Assembly (NCBI GenBank): GCA_035762425.1 | Contig: DASTOW010000081.1 | Span: 1-25,657, forward strand | Length of the DNA stretch: 25,657 nucleotides | Source: AWTP1-13 sp035762425 | GTDB lineage: Bacteria > Pseudomonadota > Alphaproteobacteria > Rhizobiales > Hyphomicrobiaceae | Reading direction: 5' to 3' | Shown: positions 23,230-25,657 of the stretch, one piece after another | Numbering within the stretch: the stretch's first letter is position 1 | Layout: every line of letters starts with the position of its first letter | Translations under genes and position numbers: made by a program | The notes under the pieces: model-generated | The model's database searches: none | Told to the model about the DNA's origin: nothing | Seen by the model: the letters and a program-made list of their open reading frames with translations, nothing else

Positions 23230-23766
23230 TTGTCCGCCACCCGCCCCGTCACCCGCCCCATCACCCGCCCCATCACCCGCCAAGACCTGCTCGCCCGCTT
23301 GACCGAGCTCGGCATCGACAACAAGACGTTGGACCACGAGGCCGTGTTTACCGTGGCCCAGAGTTCCCGGCTGGAGCGCGAGCTGCCGGGCGGGCACACC
23401 AAAAACCTGTTTCTCAAGGACAAGAAGGACCGCCTGTTCCTTGTCGTGGCGCTTGGGCATGCCCAGATTGACCTCAAGACGTTGCACAAGCGGCTCGCTT
23501 GCGACCGCCTGAGCTTTGGCAAGCCCGAGCTTCTGATGGAGGTGCTCGGCGTACCGCCGGGGTCGGTGACACCCTTCGCCCTGATCAACGACCGGGCGCA
23601 GCGGGTGACGGTGATCCTGGATGCCGATATGATGCGGCACGAGCGGCTCAACTTCCATCCGCTGGAGAATACGGCGACAACCAACATTGCGCGCGAGGAC
23701 CTCGCCCGCTTCATCCGTTCCTGTGGCCATCAGCCAAGTGTGGTGGCCGTGGCGCAGTCGGACTGA
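23230..23766 (+). CDS. proX: Prolyl-tRNA editing protein ProX (Ala-tRNA(Pro) deacylase)
   Basis: A 178-residue YbaK-fold trans-editing enzyme that hydrolyses Ala wrongly attached to tRNA-Pro in the cytoplasm. Matches include HEAVFTVAQSS, GGHTKNLFLKDKKDRLFLVVA, LSFGKPELLMEVLGVPPGSV, TPFALIND and LNFHPLENTATTNI, all characteristic of free-standing ProX. It begins at TTG 23230, with an AAGGTG ribosome site about 6 bases upstream; no ATG or GTG is available before the conserved part. The first ~17 residues contain a short in-frame repeat (TRPV/TRPI) encoded by a 12-bp tandem DNA repeat and are probably a variable tail. It precedes the thioredoxin-like gene by 54 bp in the same direction. Confidence 0.93.
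   Translation: MSATRPVTRPITRPITRQDLLARLTELGIDNKTLDHEAVFTVAQSSRLERELPGGHTKNLFLKDKKDRLFLVVALGHAQIDLKTLHKRLACDRLSFGKPELLMEVLGVPPGSVTPFALINDRAQRVTVILDADMMRHERLNFHPLENTATTNIAREDLARFIRSCGHQPSVVAVAQSD
23239..23274 (+). repeat. 12-bp tandem repeat inside proX
   Basis: Three copies of ACCCGCCCC(A/G)TC in frame (23239, 23251, 23263) encode TRPV-TRPI-TRPI, followed by a partial copy. Because 12 is a multiple of three, copy-number changes keep the frame. Confidence 0.85.
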
Positions 23767-23820
23767 ACGGACCGGGACCTCGCCGGAGGCTGCCCCCCGG
23801 TGGGGGACGTGGAGAGCGAC

Positions 23821-24738
23821 ATGGTTTTCGGATTGGGCAACAAGTCGGGCGCAGCAGCGGCACCGGCGGGCGACATCATCAAGGATGCCACCACGGCGAC
23901 CTTCGCCAAGGATGTGCTGGAGCCGTCCCGCAGCACCCCGGTGATCGTCGACTTCTGGGCACCCTGGTGCGAGCCATGCAAGCAGCTGACCCCCATCCTC
24001 GAGAAGGTGGTGCGCTCCCACGCGGGCAAGGTCAAGTTGGTGAAGGTCAATGTCGACCAGAACCAGGCGCTGGCCGGACAGCTGCGCGTGCAGTCACTGC
24101 CGACGGTATATGCCTTCCGCGACGGCCGCCCGCTCGACGGCTTCATGGGCGTGCAGCCGGAAAGCGCGGTCAAGGCGTTCGTCGATCGCCTGCTGGGCGA
24201 TGAAGGCGCCGAAGATCTGGCGGCCGCACTGGCAGCCGGTGAGAAGGCGCTGGAGGCCAAGGACCTGCAGGGCGCCGCCGAGATCTATGCCGCCATCCTG
24301 CAGGAGGACCCCCAGAACGCCGCCGCGCTCGCGGGCCTCGCGCAATGCTACATCAAGAGCGGCGACACGGCACGCGCCGAGCAGACCATCGCCCTGGTGC
24401 CGCCCGACAAGCGCGATGCGGCCCCGGTCGCGAGTGTGCGTGCGGCGCTTGAGTTGGCCCGCACCGCCGCCACGGCAGGCGACGTCGGCAAGCTGGAAGC
24501 AAAGGTGCAGGCCGCCCCCGGCGACCATCAGGCCCGGCTCGACCTGGCCATTGCCCTGGCGGCGACCGGCAAGAAGTCGGAGGCGCTCGACCAGCTGCTT
24601 GAGATCTTCCGCCGCGATCGCAAGTGGAACGAGGAGGCCGCGCGCAAGCAGCTTGTGCAGTTCTTCGACGCCTGGGGACCGAAGGACCCAGCCACCCTGG
24701 AAGGCCGGCGGCGCCTGTCCTCCTTGATGTTTTCCTGA
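23821..24738 (+). CDS. Thioredoxin-TPR co-chaperone (CnoX/YbbN-like)
   Basis: A 305-residue protein: a thioredoxin domain (about 20-125) with the active site WAPWCEPCK (Cys50 and Cys53) and cis-Pro in SLPTVYAF, followed by a helical TPR region (about 135-300) with degenerate tetratricopeptide units (LEAKDLQGAAEIYAAILQED, ALAGLAQCYIKSGDTARAEQ). This is the architecture of CnoX (YbbN), a chaperedoxin that protects proteins from overoxidation and passes them to GroEL or DnaK. In E. coli the motif is SxxC; here a full CxxC is kept, as in Hyphomicrobiales, so redox activity is likely. The ATG at 23821 follows GTGGAGAG at 6 bases. It is 18 bp upstream of the Lon-like gene, probably in one operon. 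Confidence 0.92.
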   Translation: MVFGLGNKSGAAAAPAGDIIKDATTATFAKDVLEPSRSTPVIVDFWAPWCEPCKQLTPILEKVVRSHAGKVKLVKVNVDQNQALAGQLRVQSLPTVYAFRDGRPLDGFMGVQPESAVKAFVDRLLGDEGAEDLAAALAAGEKALEAKDLQGAAEIYAAILQEDPQNAAALAGLAQCYIKSGDTARAEQTIALVPPDKRDAAPVASVRAALELARTAATAGDVGKLEAKVQAAPGDHQARLDLAIALAATGKKSEALDQLLEIFRRDRKWNEEAARKQLVQFFDAWGPKDPATLEGRRRLSSLMFS

Positions 24739-24756
24739 ACGGGCGGGGGTAGGGCG

Positions 24757-25437
24757 TTGCAGACCTTCTCGGAGCGGTATGCCGGACCGGCGGACCTACC
24801 GCAGCGCCTGCCCGTGTTTCCGTTGCAGGGCGCGATCCTGCTGCCGCGCGCGACGCTACCGCTCAACATTTTCGAGCCGCGCTATCTGCAGATGCTGGAG
24901 GACGTCATGTCGACGGCGCGCGTGCTGTGCATCGTGCAGCCACAGGCTGGCGCGGAGGAATCGCCCGCCGGCAAGGCTTTTGCCCTGCGGCGCGTGGGCT
25001 GCGTCGGCCGGGTCACCTCCTATCAGGAACTGGACGACGGGCGCATGCTGATCACGCTGACCGGCGTGGCGCGCTGCGCAATCGTGAGCGAGGTGGACAT
25101 CGCCAAGCCCTATCGCGTCTGCACGGTCGGCTATGACGAATTCCTCACCGATTTCGCGGCGGGCGCGGGCGAAGCGGAGGTCGATCGTCAGGCCCTGCTG
25201 AAGGCCCTGAAAACCTACCTGGAGGCCCGCAACATGCGCGCCGACTGGGGGGCGGTGTCGAAGTCATCCAATGAGATGCTGGTCAACTCGCTAGCGATCG
25301 CCGCCCCCTACGGCGCGCAGGAGAAGCAAGCCCTGCTCGAGGCGCGTGACCTGAAGACTCGGGCCGAGACCCTGGTGGCGCTGGCTGAGATGGAGCTGGC
25401 AGCCGGGGCCGGCGGCTCGGGCTCCACCCTGCAATGA
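24757..25437 (+). CDS. Lon N-terminal (substrate-binding) domain protein
   Basis: A 226-residue cytoplasmic protein made only of the LON substrate-binding (PUA-like) domain and a helical tail; there is no ATPase or protease part. Characteristic segments are LPVFPLQGAILLPRATLPLNIFEPRY, GCVGRVTSYQELDDGRMLITLTGVARC and NSLAIAAPYGAQEKQALLEA. The start is a TTG at 24757 with a G-rich GGGGGTAGGG just upstream; no ATG is available in the conserved N-terminus. It sits between the thioredoxin-TPR gene and the Trm112-like gene, an arrangement familiar from alphaproteobacteria and probably one transcript. It may bind damaged or unfolded protein, but no function has been shown for the family to my knowledge. 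Confidence 0.92.
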   Translation: MQTFSERYAGPADLPQRLPVFPLQGAILLPRATLPLNIFEPRYLQMLEDVMSTARVLCIVQPQAGAEESPAGKAFALRRVGCVGRVTSYQELDDGRMLITLTGVARCAIVSEVDIAKPYRVCTVGYDEFLTDFAAGAGEAEVDRQALLKALKTYLEARNMRADWGAVSKSSNEMLVNSLAIAAPYGAQEKQALLEARDLKTRAETLVALAEMELAAGAGGSGSTLQ

Positions 25438-25444
25438 GGCTGGC

Positions 25445-25657
25445 ATGGCCGATCAAACACCAAAGCCCGCGGCCGAGGAGCAGATAGATCCGCGCCTGCT
25501 CGAACTTCTGGTGTGCCCGCGCACCAAGACTTCGCTGATCTACGACGAGACGCGCAAGGAGCTGGTAAGCCGCGCCGCCCGCCTCGCCTATCCGATCCGC
25601 GAAGGCATCCCGATCATGCTTGAGGACGAGGCGCGTCCCGTCGAGGAGGAAGAGCTG
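25445..25657 (+). CDS. Trm112-like zinc-ribbon-type protein (3'-truncated by window)
   Basis: ATG 25445 opens a frame that runs without a stop to the end of the window (71 codons visible), beginning MADQTPKPAAEEQIDPRLLE. The core LLVCPRTKTSL, LVSRAARLAYPIREGIPIML and the acidic tail (EDEARPVEEEEL) identify the Trm112 family (UPF0434/YcaR-like), normally about 60-75 residues, so only a few codons are missing. In eukaryotes and archaea Trm112 activates methyltransferases; the bacterial role is unknown. The ATG is 7 bp after the Lon-like gene, which points to cotranscription. Confidence 0.93.
   Translation, partial: MADQTPKPAAEEQIDPRLLELLVCPRTKTSLIYDETRKELVSRAARLAYPIREGIPIMLEDEARPVEEEEL

Overview
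This is a GC-rich chromosomal segment from an alphaproteobacterium, most likely of the order Hyphomicrobiales (Rhizobiales). The support is the gene content and protein style: an HWE-family sensor kinase, an hslV-acetyltransferase-hslU operon divergent from hisB, an HslV with a short propeptide before its catalytic Thr, a thioredoxin/TPR - Lon-like domain - Trm112-like cluster, and ProX. Genus cannot be fixed from sequence alone. Coding density is high, spacing is tight, and no insertion sequence, phage gene or CRISPR array was seen.

Layout. (1) Left end to 3.0 kb, + strand: the 3' part of a membrane HWE histidine kinase, then a trypsin-fold/PDZ protein that lacks all three catalytic residues. 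(2) 3.06-8.70 kb, - strand, read right to left: hslV, an AAC(6')-like GNAT acetyltransferase and hslU joined by ATGA overlaps; a membrane protein; a doubtful small ORF; rlmN; and two small membrane proteins that look like diverged paralogues. (3) 8.86-10.5 kb, + strand: hisB, without other his genes beside it, and an alpha/beta hydrolase. (4) 10.6-12.0 kb, - strand: a DUF6510-type zinc-ribbon protein and a DUF533/TerB-like protein. (5) 12.5-17.5 kb, - strand: a complete tetR-MFP-RND efflux operon with a clear palindromic operator upstream. (6) 17.8-21.3 kb: a class III CoA transferase (+) converging on a thiolase and an XdhC-family gene (-). (7) 22.0-25.7 kb: a secreted thermonuclease-like protein, a 20-bp tandem repeat array, tRNA-Gly(GCC), proX, a thioredoxin-TPR co-chaperone, a Lon-substrate-binding-domain protein and a Trm112-like protein cut by the window end.

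Functionally most of the window is housekeeping: protein quality control (HslUV, thioredoxin/TPR, Lon-like domain), translation fidelity (RlmN, ProX, tRNA-Gly), histidine synthesis and drug efflux. The features most worth a second look are the catalytically dead HtrA-like protein, the aminoglycoside-acetyltransferase-like gene inside the hslVU operon, the 20-bp tandem array whose first unit contains the nuclease stop codon, and several intergenic inverted repeats. I found no convincing evidence for a wholly new multi-gene system.
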